From the NCBI RefSeq assembly GCF_040115645.1, contig NC_089572.1, forward strand, positions 1,488,001 through 1,552,000: a DNA stretch of 64,000 bases, written 5' to 3'. How positions within the stretch are numbered: the stretch's first letter is position 1; the number at the start of each line of letters is the position of its first letter. The DNA is from Euwallacea fornicatus (Eukaryota > Arthropoda > Insecta > Coleoptera > Curculionidae). This document shows positions 23,674 through 37,100 of the stretch, piece after piece. The notes beneath the pieces were generated by a model, which saw only the letters and a program-made list of their open reading frames with translations, was not told the DNA's origin and did no database searches. Both the position numbers and the translations under genes were made by a program.

Positions 23674-24446
23674 TATACAGGGTGATTCAAAAGTACGGGT
23701 CGCGATTTCATACACAACATAACATAATTCACACGTGAATAAATGATGATGAATGAAGATGAGATGAAATTTTAAAACCCTTTTTTCTAAATCGTCTCTC
23801 AACAAAGTTGTAACGTTTTCAAAATGCGGCGGTAAAGCGGCTTTTTGACCCTAATTAGCGAATCCGAAATCACAAATTGTTAAAATCGAGGAACTAGCCA
23901 TAAAATTGTATCTGGGATATTTTTACAAAAAAAAAAAAACATTTTGAAATCAGTGGCTTAACGTTTTTTTAAGGTGGGCTAGCACACGTGCTTGATACAA
24001 TTTTTGTGCAATATAAAATTTTGACCCAATATCGTAATCGTAAAAAGGAACCAGCTTAAAAAAATGTACTTTTTCTCGAATTCGCTTAAGCTTCGGATTT
24101 CCAGAAAAAAAGTAAAAAATATCACGTAAAAAATTATATATTTCAAAAAAAAGTTCTATAAAAAAAATAAGCATGTGTACCTTACACAATGTTACGCCAC
24201 TGACTATTTAAAAATGTTCTTTCTGGAAAAATACTCCAGATTTAATTTTATTGGTACCTACCAACTTCAATACTTTGACTTCTCATTCATCAATTAAGGT
24301 CAAAAACCGCCCTATCGGTTCTATTTTTAAATCGTTATAATTTTTTAAGAAACGATTCAGAAAAAAATATTAAAGTTTTTATCTTATATTAATGTGCGGA
24401 ACATGCCCCTGAAGTAGCGGCCCGTATTTTTGTATCACCCTGTATA
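23674..24446. mobile_element. Non-autonomous TIR transposon, ~0.77 kb, with ~160-200 bp inverted repeats
   Basis: The left end is TATACAGGGTGATTCAAAAG at 23674. The reverse complement of the right end is TATACAGGGTGATACAAAAA, followed by TACGGG(T/C)CGC on both sides. The arms continue to the shared inner border CTTTTTGACCCTAATTAGCG (left) and GTTTTTGACCTTAATTGATG (right, complemented). They therefore cover about 23676-23873 and 24284-24444. There is no coding capacity. A second inverted-repeat pair sits inside (23951-24202). Confidence 0.78.
23951..24202. mobile_element. Possible hAT-like MITE nested in the 23674-24446 element
   Basis: The left end CAGTGGCTTAACG and the complemented right end CAGTGGCGTAACA form an inverted pair. 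Both arms reach a shared word like AAGGT...ACA(C/T)G(T/C)GCTT about 30-40 bp in. CAGTGGCG termini are common in hAT elements. The expected 8-bp target duplication is not obvious in the flanks, so the element could instead be an inner part of the host element. Confidence 0.45.
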
Positions 24447-26401
24447 TAACGAAAGTAGCAATACCAGTAGGTAATTCATTAGCAAGTCCATTGTAACTGG
24501 AATAACCTGACAGATGGATAGCCGATGTCTTGAATTCTGGACAACTAGAAGATGGACACTCATAAAAAATTAAAGGTTTAAGCGACTTTAAACACAGAAA
24601 ATTTTATGAGGTTTCTAACTATCACGCATTTCCTTCGAATCTATTTGTCCTAATTTTCAAAGTAAATAATGCATTTGAAGAATTGCAGCTAATAATTTAA
24701 CAAACGCAAATTTATATCTATTATTGTTCAATATTGGGACTTGAGTTGCTCTGTTTGATAGTGGTAAAATAGCACCCGATCCTCATTCCCGCACTGGGGC
24801 CGCAAAGAACCACTTTCAGTGCTCAAATACGTGCAAAAAACTGCACTTTTTAACAAATTTCGTCTCTTCAAAGTCTTTCTTATCAAAAAAACGAAGTAAT
24901 CGTGTTCTCCGATTTAGCATCGTCGCTGTTTATTGTAGATAAATGAATTCATGCAGTAACATAAAACTCATTGTTGAAGATGTATTTTTCCCAAATAACC
25001 TTAGTTAACTGAGCGTTTCAGAGCTAAAAACAAATTGAATTGGATAACTGAAGATGAAAATATTGGCGCCACCACTGACGGGCTACTAGCAGGTAGTACG
25101 CTGTTTAGATTCTGCGAAAAAAAGTCTGGATAAGGTTATTTTCAAAAACATTAATGCCCTTAAGATAAGGAGGCAACTACCATTTAGCTTCCCCTCAGAA
25201 ATTCCAGGGGAACGCATGCGCAGTAGGCGGTTTGGAATGTTGTCCAAAAACTTTAAACATTATTAGTTACCAATCTTTTAATCCAAAAAATAAAAACACT
25301 GCATTTATATTTATGCCATAAATCGTTTAAAAATTGCTAGCGTTTTCCAGTAGCATCGTCGAGCCTTGATGGGAAAATTTTTCCCAGGCAAATGCTTTTG
25401 CTACCTATCGCCACCACTGGAAACTTACCACTACAAAGTGTAATGCTTTCCTAAACAAATTATAAATTCAATTAATGTATCCTTCATCAAAAAATCCAGT
25501 GGCGTAGGGCCCTATTTTTTCAAACATCAAAGCAAATTTCACATATATTTGAACCTCGGGTACATAAAAACATCTAACCCCAAACACTCACCTACACACT
25601 TAATGAAGTTTAAAACAAAACAGGCTGGATTAGGGATAATAATCAAATACTTAAAATACTTACCTCAAAGAAACCTTTTATAATAATGCCATAACTCATT
25701 TAAAAACATACAACACAATAACTTTAGTTTGGACAACAAAGGCGATGAAGGAAAAGAACCGGAATGTTAACAAGGGTTTCGTCCGAGCCCTTAGTAAAAG
25801 GCATGCTATGTTCAATTCATTTTAACTGAGAATAGTTTGCAATTCCACCGCTCCAACAACTGCCACTTGTGTGAAGTGTTATTTCCAAACACAATAAAAC
25901 AAAAAATTGGCCTCAAACGTATTAAACATACATATTTAAATTCCATAGGCGTAGGTGTATTTTTTTTTCAAATAAACGTACGAGGAGCAATAATATGAAT
26001 TATTTTAGCAAAATCTGCAATATAATACAATGTTATCTAACCACTAAACAATTGCAACAAATACTACATTAATTATTAGTAACTAAAATAAAAACCATTT
26101 CGAATGTGGAACTTTCCAGATCAATTGATTATTTTATAACTCTTTCAAAAGAACATTATGACATCATCATAATATTCATTCATATTCATCACATTGTGAA
26201 AGTGACGCAATTCCATTCACGAAATTGCCCATTTAAGAGTTGGACACGTTTCTACACCAATGAAATGGCTTGATTCGATGAAATTCTCCCACTTATATAC
26301 AGTGTGTAATGAGGACTTTCTAAGCCACAGTGAACCAAACAATTAAACTTAATATAAGTCAATGTTTGATAATAGAAGAGCGTCGCCTTCTAAACCGAGA
26401 T
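24447..26401. other. Gene-poor intergenic DNA
   Basis: AT-rich. CAGTGGCG-type words occur at about 25067-25077 and 25410-25421 (minus orientation) and 25498 (plus orientation), hinting at further hAT-like debris, but no clean pair could be drawn. The last part should be the 3' flank of the piggyBac-derived gene. Confidence 0.35.
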
Positions 26402-29400
26402 TTAGTCTTCCAAGTCGGGTTCCTCGATTTCTTCATCGCTGGATATATTAGGTAGTTGTTTAATATCAACCAACTCCCTAAAGAGTTTATCGCGAAAATC
26501 CCACATTTTGATTCTTTCCTTGTTCAGTTTTTTGTACAATACTAATGCGTTAATTGTGGCGGTGTTTGCTAAGGCGTCGCAAGCTAAGCGTTGATACCTG
26601 AAAAATGTACTATTTATATATAAAACTGCAGTTTTAGCAGCAAATTTAACACAAAGGTAAAACCTTAAATCCGGGTTTGAAATGACGCAATTCCTTTCCA
26701 GATCCCTATAATAATTTCAGAGTTTATAGAAGAAATTGCAACCTTTCGATTATTATATAACTCAATTTCTGAAAATTCGATAATAACGAGTCACTACAAA
26801 GCCGAGTACTTTGACTCACTGAAATTCAAATTCTGATCAAAAATCTATAACCCATGTTGAATATAAAACATTCAAATCTTTCTCGTATTCTACAAGTAAT
26901 TTTGACTTACCATTTCACCTGTTCGTTGAGCGGAGATGTGTTTATGGTGAATTTCTCGTGCCCATCGAAAATTCTTTCGCTTAGAGAAATATCTCTTAAA
27001 AACTTCGGTATTTCTGCAGGTTCATCTGTCGGAGATGGTGGAAGTGAAGAGCAGTTGGGAGGGGAGAATCTGAAGGACTGTTTATTATTCGATGGGACTG
27101 TTTCGAGACTGTGACAAGTCGTAATACCGAAATACGGAGCACCTGCAATTTTTACAATATATTTTTATCATTTTGTTCAAAAATCATTAGTAATGTGAAA
27201 TGGTTATTGGTTTAAAAAGGCAAAAAATCAGAAATTTTAACACGGAACACCAAGTCGTAGATGTGGCTGTGACGGAAGCTAAGGTAGTGCATTTGCATCT
27301 TCGCCAAGTAAGAACATAACTTTTTTCGCTTATTGATAAAGGTAAGGGCGATCAATAAATCTCAAGTAACTGTCGAGATATCAGTCATGTCTTAGATAAA
27401 TTCATTAGATTAGCAAACAGAAAAGGGCTTAATAATTGCTTTAGGTTTACCGTCTACTACAAGTTTTTTTTAACGATCATTCGCTACTAATATTATAATA
27501 ACAAAAAATAGTGAAAGAAGTGATATTTGTTACAAATTATTATCATTAAAACAAGTACGAGAATTTCTCTCTTTTGTTGCCTTAATATTTATACACTGAC
27601 TTTAGATGACGAAACTCTAAAAGGTTTTAGAGAATGCTGGAATGTTTCAAATTTCTCAGAATGTCTCAAAATGTCAGGATTTTCCATAGGTTTTAAGTCT
27701 CTAGGAATTAACAAAATTTCAGGAACGAGTCTTAACCTTTACCTTGCTGCCACTTGAGCACGGATACGCCCTGCGGATTTTGGAATCCGCACAATTCGCC
27801 GTTTTCAATTTTCATAGATTGTAGCTCCTTCGGAGTTCCTCTAGAATTTTTCCTGATCATGCCTATAGAGTGGCATTTGTGTTTCAGTAACTTATCCACC
27901 AAGTCCACTGATATCCAGAGATTGTGGAAAATAACGAGTCGACCCTTGTCGAGGAAACTTTCCAGGAGGTTAGTAATGTCTCGATTAGTCTCTTCCCTTC
28001 GACACCCAGTCCGATTCAAGATTTTTAACTTGTAAGTATACACGTCCTGATCCATAACTTTTAATAATTTCGTCCCTTTTTTGGGTACACCTATCGGTTG
28101 ATTTTCGAAAATGTACTTGTTCCTAAGGAAGACAGTACTGCGGACCACATAAAGAATGCCTCCAGGCTCCTTGTATTTGCTAACAAATGAAGAAAGTTTG
28201 TTTTATGGTTTATTCTGGCAACTAAATTATTAAGTCAAACAAAAAGTAACTAGCTACCGAGTGAATTTTCAGTTAATAAATTAAAACTTTGATGATAGCT
28301 TCCCCAAAATTGTTAAGTATACTTAAAGTTAAGCAACCCTTTAATAACAAATAGCACGTGTATTTTCTACCCAAGTGTACCTTAACTTTAAGTACACTTA
28401 AATATCGCCTTCATCGATATCAGGTAAAGCATAGCTAGAGTAAGTCACAGGGATCATCATGTGCTCTAATACACCATTGAAAGTAGATGCTTTTTTTGCA
28501 CTTAGCTATTTACCTCACAAGTGCTGAAAGTGATACTTCACCTTACTTAAAATAACACATTTGTCCGCAATTTATGAAAATTCGGCGAACAATTTTAAGT
28601 TTGGCAATTTCATGTTTCGAAATAAAATTCGATTGCCACGATTCGTTGTTCTTTTAGCAGGTAATAACAGCTTACTTAAAGTTTTCATTTAGTCGGTTTA
28701 TCACTGGATTTATTTTCGCGAAAGGACCATCAGTTCCATCGGTACCGAAATGCCAAAAGGTCAATATGCGATGGAATCTGGTCTGAGTGAATACTCTACA
28801 AGCCACAGAGTTGAAGTATAATCTCTCAGTGCTCCAGTATGAAGTCGTCTCTAGATGATGGGGAAATTATATTTTTTTGCAAATGCAAGAGTGTGCTAAA
28901 CTCACCAGGTAAACGTTTAAAAGTCATGAAAACAATTAGTCCGACAAACTGAGTCATTTCTTTGAAATCTACGTCCAACCACCCCGAAAGAAATCCCTCG
29001 TGGTAACCATAACGAACGAAATTTGCTCGTGCATTTCTGAATAAAAAGTATAAAACAATAAAATCGACAAGCTACTCTTTCCTTAACAGGACTATTCAAT
29101 GTTATTCAATAATGTATATAACCTATAGGAAAAATATCAACTTACTTATTTGTCTCCACCACCATCAGGTTAATCAAATCGTCATCAACAAATAACCGAA
29201 AGCACTCCAAGGCGGAATATTTTCTATCCTTGTCTAACCCTTTGATGCCACATTCCCCTATATATTCCAGTGGTATAATATTCTCCTTTCGGATGTTGTC
29301 ACTCCAGACATGTTTCTTTTGATATTGAGACTTGGTGTTTGTCTTTGTAATAAAAATAATAAAATATCTTTATTTTAGGGTAAACCTTAGTATAACGTTC

Positions 29401-30065
29401 TTGTAACTAATTAATAGTTAAAGTTGTACTGTATTATAATGAATTGGGCAGACTAATAACAGTCCTCCATGGGGATCTGAGACCTATCATTGGGTCTATT
29501 AAACAGGGGAAACCTTCCACAGTTGAATGAAATTGGTGAAAACAGAATTTTAATATAATTCGTTTTTTTCTTAGTATGACCCTGAATAAATATTCACCAA
29601 ATTATAGAGAATTCTAAAATTCTGTCAAAATTACCAGAACTAAAAGAATTTAATAAAAAAAGGAAACATATTTAAAGATAAATTCCTTACTGATTCATCT
29701 TCATCGGGACTGGTCTCGTCTGAGCTTAACAAGTCAAAAAAGCTCTGTTGATCATTAGGTTCAAACTCAGATTTTTCAGAATCTTCATCAGTTGGTTCTG
29801 GAGTTGATGTTAAGACTACAGGGTGAGAATTGCTGTAAGTTAAAAATAAATAATAACCAATTTAAACCCTATATGTTACTGCTAATTATAATGAGAGTTA
29901 AACTTACCCTGATTGTACTCCATTAGATACATCCTGATCCATTGGTTCAGGATCATTATTAGTATTGGTGTTTGGGACTTGTTCAGGATTTCCCAAAGGA
30001 TGTCCTTGCTCAGAAGTTGACTCCTGGCTTGAACCCAACTCCACTTGAGACTCGGAAGTACTCAT
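26402..30065 (-). CDS. Domesticated piggyBac transposase-derived protein (PGBD-like), catalytic motifs degenerate
   Basis: Eight exons (minus): 30065-29908, 29832-29691, 29342-29146, 29036-28906, 28850-28676, 28179-27743, 27142-26911, 26597-26402. The sum is 1668 bp, 555 residues, in phase at every junction. The N-terminal 100 residues are acidic and Ser-rich, as in piggyBac transposases. The transposase fold follows: YWSTERLYFNSVACRVFTQT then RFHRILTFWHFG (the usual YW...M...RF..I...LHF block), NLLESFLDKGRLVIFHNLWI (normally ends in MDNF), then MIRKNSRGTPKELQ and GVSVLKWQQ. Two of the three catalytic aspartate sites look lost: the VDE-M-FKGR block is replaced by LYVVRSTVFLRNKYIF, and MDN reads FHN. 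The MGGVD motif is not recognisable either. Multiple introns, an intact frame and no flanking TIRs argue for a host gene, not a live transposon. Its target and function are unknown. Confidence 0.87.
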
Positions 30066-31199
30066 CTAGTGAAAATGTCAAATAAGAAATTTGGGATAAA
30101 ATTTGCAGCTCACTTTGCACTACTACTACCATATGGATAGGAGATATATTGATAATTGACATATTTATTATTGAACTGATTTCTTGTATATTAATTACAC
30201 ATACATTTTTAATGAAATGGGTTAATAACTTCACTGAATAGAAATTTGACAGTGCAAAGGTAAAGGAGCTTGGTCTTAGATGAGTATAAGTAACTAGACA
30301 ATTAAAGAAGCTATGTTCTATATATTTCAAGCAGATTTGTTTCAATTACAAACACATATAGGTAGGGGTGGTTGAAGTGATGGAATTGAACAATTATCTC
30401 ATTTAAACTGAATGAGAATAATATAACACTTTTTACTAAAGTCTTTGAAGAAAAATCTTTGTGAATGTTTTGGTAACAAATCTTTCATCATTTTCAGAAC
30501 CTAGGGAAAAATCTTAAGAAAAATAAAAGGTGGCAGGATTAATATGTGTGGAATAAGAGGGTATAAAATATATAAACTGAAAATTCTTCCTCTCAAGACA
30601 TGAGGAATGCGAGTTTTTTAAGTTTAATCAAAGCAGGCATAAAGGGCTTACTCACATGGGCCAATTTCTGCTGCAAAGCAATTTGATCCCAGGAAATATA
30701 TCATTTACAAAAATAAGTTTTCTTAAGTAATTTTACCGTGTTTAATTACTTTAGAAAAAATAATCTTGTTTTTAAGGAAAACTTTAATTTCTTCTAACCC
30801 TACTTCTTTTCACATCCCTCTTAATGGTCAGGTCATCGTAGGGGACGCAGCGAGGAGAAGCAGCTTTTGTTTCAAGCTTTCAACGTGTAAGAGAAAGATA
30901 AATACCTAATCCGAGCGCTTGAGTAATCAAACCAAAAAGGTAAAACAAAACTAAGATATGTCAAAGAAAATGAAAAATATTTAATTATCAACAAACTTGG
31001 AAGTTTTATGATAAAAGTTCCCCTATATTCCTTTACAGGGTAAATAACAGCAGTTATTAAATAGATAATCTATGCCCCAATAAATCAGACTTATACTTAC
31101 ACACAACATTTAAGCAAAGAATTTAAACAATACGTAATTGCGAAGTGAACTTTCAATGCAGCTCTAATAAGATATTTTTTTCACACTGTGGTGGAAACT
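30066..31199. promoter_or_regulatory. Divergent intergenic region between the piggyBac-derived gene and PIKfyve
   Basis: The two coding starts diverge 1.13 kb apart, so both promoters should lie here. No TATA box, CpG-rich patch or known site could be identified. A minus-strand open frame at 30010-30345 overlaps the piggyBac-derived exon 1 in another frame and is not a gene. Confidence 0.35.
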
Positions 31200-34100
31200 A
31201 TGAGCAAAAATCTGCAATCATCGACAAAATTAACTGAATTCGCTCCCTTGCAACAAGAGGAAAAACCCCAGAGTGTGAGCCAATTTATATCTAATTTTTT
31301 CAAACGCAGTAAGGCAAATGATCAAGCGAATTCTGACAATGGCTCATCAGCACAAGAAGCAGTGCCAACATGGGCGGAGGAAACTGTTCAATGCCCAGAT
31401 AGTCCTGTTCCCAATATGTATCTTGTAGATTTGAATGAGGGAAGAAATTTGCCTAATGTGCTGAAGAGGATAAGTAATTTGCTAGCTCTTAAAACCAATG
31501 TATGTATCTAAAACAACTATTTACCTATGGAATCTAGGGAAAATCGCCATTATTACTTGAAAAATGTAGATGGAGCCCATAATGAACTTTAATTTTAGAA
31601 TTTACAAGATTATGCTGACACAGAATTGAAGCAGTATTGGATGCCTGATTCTGTAAGTAAGGAGTGTTATGAGTGCTCAGAGAGATTTACCACATTTAGA
31701 AGAAGACACCATTGCAGGGTGTGCGGGCAAATATTTTGTTCACAATGTTGCTACCAGCAAATCCCAGGAAAAATATTTGGATGTACAGGTTAGTGCTTAT
31801 ATTCATACATAGATATATATTTAAAGGATGAACTTAATTTGAAGTTGTAAGTTTCAATTTGGACCTGTGAAGCAATAAAGGGTTGTATAATCTATAGGTG
31901 ACTTGAGGGTTTGCACATATTGCTGCAAGGTGGTCCTATCCTATCTCCAGTCTTCAAATTTTGGAGCCAATTTATCAGCTGATTTAAAGGCTTTACAAGA
32001 AAACTTGCAAAACATATTTGGAGATTCACCAAGTGGACTGTTATCAAATGAGTTATCTCCTAATTCTAGCTTATCAGTGTCAGAAGGAACTGAGAGTCTG
32101 AGGAGAAAAATATCAGCTGGATATCAAGAAGAAACATTTGTTTCTGACAGGTAAGAAAGGATGCTTTAGAAAAGCTTCTCAGCTAACCTAAAAAACTTGT
32201 CAATACTTCTGCAACTTCAAATTAACTTAATATTACTTTCAGCAGTTCTACAATATATCTCACCAATGAGGAGAGATGTAAAGCACTCCAGAACTCAACC
32301 TCATTGAGAAGTCTTTACGACGATATATGCAAACCAGTTACAGGAATAAATTTCTCAATCTTTAAACATCGACTTAGAACTTATTCCGAGTGTTTTCTGG
32401 GATCTGAGTTAGTTGACTGGCTTATTTGCCAGCAGAAAGCGAAAACAAGGTAATCAGGAATTGAAGACAGATAGCGGCTCCTTATGCTCGTAAAACCAAG
32501 TAAAATCATGCACTTTTGTCAGCAAAATAATTCAAAATTGCAATCAGTATTGGTTTAATACGCGCATATTATATTATTTTGAATAAAAACAGGCCATTTC
32601 ATTTGTTTCAATAAGTCAAAATTGCCAAATAGGCATCTTCTACTAATGGATTTACGTTATGCCTATCATTTATGTTATTCATGATCCGCCATTCATGATT
32701 TGTCATATATTTCCTTTCAACCGCTTCCACAGAGTTCAAGCAACAGCTTTAGCGCAAGCTCTACTAGAAGGCACCTACATAGAGTCGTTTTCCGAGTCTG
32801 GTGGTTTCGTCGACGGCTACGTTCGCTATCGTAAAGGCAGCCTCTTTGCTGGAGACAGCAATGCGCAACTGCGCACCTCTGCATTCGAGCTCTCCACGCA
32901 GGAGGAACCCAGTTGGGTGCAACAGACTCCCCACGAGTCTAGCAATACAGGTAAGAATCGCTCATAGGTCAAAGGCAACTGTGGAAGATCAGATCTTAGC
33001 AATGCGGTTTAGTACAGTTTATGTCACGTGCAACTGCCAGCAGATCTATGTGCCGTTGGACATCGAACTAATTTCTATAGCTAAGAATATCTCTTTGAAA
33101 TTCTAATATTAATAAGATTAACTTTACTACAAAATTTTAATAGGACCAACTCCCTGTATTAATAAAGACAATTTTGATAGCAGTTGTTAGAAGAGTGAAT
33201 CCACTACCACACAAAAAAGTTAAATAGTCTTTCTTTATTCTCGCTAGTCTTCTCCACTGAGAAGAGTAAATTAATCATTTTCACCTGAGGGTGGCGTGTG
33301 GTATTTTTTTTTGTCCCGGATTTCCTTAAACACCTTGTATAATTTATTGTTTCCGCCAAGCTTTATAGGTTACTTTGCTCTCACAGACCTAGAGTGACAG
33401 ACTTGGAGTTTACACTTAATCAGAGAGTGGTTTAGTGTAAAGTCCGAGGGGCCTGCCGCTTTCGCCCATTAGTTTCTTTCTCCTCAATGACGGTGATGAT
33501 TGAGGTTATGTTCTTACTTAGTTCTTTGTTTATGTTTTTCTCGTTTAAATGCAGAATTTTCTACTCAAATTAACGACAGAGATTAAAGTTTTTTTTAACG
33601 GTGTTGTAAAATTATTTTTTACTCGTTACCTTCGAAAGCACATCAAAACTCGAAAAACTAACAACTACTTTAATAATGGACCTTCTGGACACTATTCTTC
33701 GAGCCTGCCAAGCCGAGGAATACCTCAACAACTTTAAAGAAAACGACATAGATACGTGCGTTCTCAAAATCCTTGTAGATGAGGATTTGCAAGCAATAGG
33801 AATTGACGATCAAGAAACCAGAGCGCGAATTCTCAAAAAGTGCACAAACTTGCAAATCTCCACTGAAAAAAAGCGAGACCTTACTGTAGATGGCCAGTAT
33901 ATGTCCTTTGTGTTGAGCCAGATTAAGGTGCAGCTGAATAAACATTTATCAAATCTGACTTGTGCATTAAGAAGAGATGATTTGGATGTTTGTTACATAA
34001 CAGTGGAGCCTGCTATTTTGTGTTTGGATGATTGTCTTCAGTCATTGGAGGAAAGAGTAGTGGAGTTCGAAAGTCATAGAGAAAGCCAGAAGTCGAAACT

Positions 34101-37100
34101 GAATAAAAGCCCTTCTTTGTTGTTTGGAACTCTAGGGTGTACTCTCGTTGTAATGTTAGCCTGTGTTAAGTATTGGAAGTGGCAAAATGGGTTTACATAA
34201 ACAAAGTGTGTTTTTATTGTTGGGGTTATTATGATATAGTATTAAAAAACGACAATTAAATTTTGATACTTACTTAAGGATTAAATCTGACATCTTTAAG
34301 GGCAGAAATTGTTTCAAGTTTTGTTTATGGGAGTTGTACTATAAAGTGCAGATATTAGTATTTCTTTTGTAAAGTAACAGTTAAGTGATTATTTAATAAA
34401 ATTGCAGTGGTGTGATTAGAATCTATTTATTTCTTCCTATAATATAATGTCAATCAAATTCAACATCAAGAATCAATTGAAATGATTCAGTGAGATGAGT
34501 ATTCAATATTCATCTTTACCTAAACTAGGACCATGAGGACTTTTACTGGAACCAACATTTTTTATTTTATATTATGTTACACAATGTATGACCAAATAAA
34601 TATTATAGACATTACTTATTTCTGCTGCAGATTCAGATAATGAACAAATGTCGCCACCCCTACAAGGCTTATCCACTTCAAACTCCTACAAACTGAATTT
34701 AAACTTGAAAGCCAGCAGTGTTTACTTGTCCAGGCCACCAGAATCCCCCATTCAAAATGAATACAATCAGCCGACCAAGCAGTTTAATCACGAAGAAACA
34801 AATGTCGTGAGGCCGTCTGAGAAGAGAGAATTGGCTCCGGAATCTGGTAAGATGGATTTCAAATTATGTAATTATATTTGATGTTTAAAATGTCTTTTAT
34901 AGTTTTCGTTTTCAATTCACTTTATATAGTTATATTTAGAGAATATGCAACCGCAGTTATTATCCGCACTTTCTTGATTGAATTAAAGTTTTATTCTGTG
35001 ATTTACATATTAAATTCGCAGCTTATTGGTATAATAACATAAAATTACTTCTATTTAGTCATTTGCCGTTTCTTGAGTGGTCTGTGTTCAATCAATGTCT
35101 AAACACATTGGCTCAATTGGCTTTTTCATTCTCAAATGCAATAAATCGTACCGTATACAGAATTTTGTATGGTTTAAACTACATTTACTTCTTTAGATAA
35201 TATTTTTACACTTCTCACATTAAAATGTTAAAATTACGTAATCATAGTGCCAACAGTTTAAATGTGAGCTAAATTATCATATTGCTATAATTGTTATTTT
35301 TCTGTTCTGTTGCATACAATTGGTGAATAAAGTCTAAGATACTGGATTTACATACATATTTAGAATTGAGATCGTTCCGAATTACCCAAATGCTCAATAT
35401 CTGAATATATTGGTTACTGGTGTTCGCGCTCTCATCATAATCGTTTTTCAAATCTTGATTCAGGTTGGTTTAACGCGTCGGCACTTAGAGAGGAAAATGG
35501 CGAAAAAGAGGCATATGAACTACTCTCTGAAGCCTATGAGCAGCACGAACTGAACCTGCTCAAGCAACTGTTGTCAGCAAAAGGCCTTTCACTATCTTGG
35601 ATCAACGTATTAATTCCACTTACTCGAGATATTGCGAGTGTCATTAGACCAGGTAATGAATTATTTTAATTTGGGATGATGGTTGAATTAGTGGTATTTT
35701 TTGAATGCGTTTTTTTTGTTGAAGATAAAAACCACGACGCGACGGAATTAGACATACGGTATTATGCTAAAGTAAAAAAGTTGCCTGGTGGGAATAGATC
35801 GGACACATCTGTAATCAATGGTGTTGTATTCAGCAAAAATGTAGCTCATAAAGAAATGGCCGTAGACATAGAGAGTCCTAGAATTTTACTTCTGGAATGT
35901 TCTATTGTTTATCAGCGCACTGAGGGCCGGCTGATGTCGTTGGAACCGGTTTTGATGCAGGTAGGTAGATGATGAATTTATATTTGGAGGTATTTGTTTA
36001 TTTTTAGAATACAATTCTAAAAAATATGAGTATATTTTGTTTTATCTATGAAAAAAAGCACAATCAGCAAAAACTGGTAGCGGCTCTCGTTTGTAAAGTT
36101 GATGCCTTTGACCGGAGTTTTACCACGTAACTTGAAATTTGCTTTTAACATTTGTCGTTATAAAATTCTCAAAATTTGGGGTTTTCTTGTGAAGTGGAAA
36201 CGTTTTTTCTTTAGCTTATCGAACTATTTATTTTCTCCCTAGGAACAGGAATATCTACGTCAATTAGTTACGCGCATATCCGCTCTTCGTCCAGACATCG
36301 TCTTGGTGCAAAAGAACATTTCACGTTTAGCGCAAGACATGCTGCGTAAACATAAAATTACCCTCGTTCATAACGTGAAACGCAGCATTCTTGAACGTCT
36401 TGCCAGATGCACCGAAGCGGACATAGTTGCTTCTGTAGACGCACATATTGGTATACCCAAGCTTGGCACATGCAAACGATTTTATTTGAAGAGCTTTAAT
36501 ATTGATAAAGGTAAGTTTACCAGTGTGTATCGAAACTAGTTAAAAAACCAGATATTCGTAGTCCTGTCTGAATTGAATGAAACAATTCTAGAAGCGTTTT
36601 TATTTCCTCAGATACCAGCAAGACTTTAATGTTTTTCGAAGGTCTTGTCGCTCCTTATTTAGGTGGTACAGTTTTGTTGAGGGGCGTTTCAAAGGCTGAG
36701 TTACAACGGGTGAAGAAAGTGGTCTCATTCTTGATATTCGCCGCGTACAATTGGAGATTGGAAAAGTCATTTTTGATGGACGAGTTTGCGTTGCCTCCCA
36801 ATTCCAGAATGGAGTTTCTGGATGAAAGTCGCGAGACTTCGCCGCAGTCTGCTAAATCTCAGGTAAACACTCACGAGGTTTTAGCAGAAAGCTTTAATAA
36901 AATTTCGGATTTTGAAGATTTTAGCTACTTTAGAGAATAAACTTGGTGAGAACACTAAATGTTCTGAGCAGCAAAAGGGAGATTTCGATAGAAAATTAAC
37001 CCCCAAACTCATAGAACAATTCTCAGACCCTTTACAATCAGTTGAGACCAAAAAAATTGTTTCTCTCTCCGTAAACGACAACTCCGATCCTCTGCAATCC

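Noticed and set aside
25060..25510. Further hAT-like element from CAGTGGCG words
   Set aside because: The words are present in both orientations, but no consistent pair with matching arms or target duplication could be drawn.
26402..30065. Active piggyBac transposon
   Set aside because: The frame is split by seven introns, lacks the catalytic motifs and has no visible TIRs or TTAA flanks, so a host gene is more likely.
32951..34630. The SAM frame at 33676-34200 as a PIKfyve exon
   Set aside because: It has its own ATG and stop, and PIKfyve exons 5 and 6 join in phase without it.
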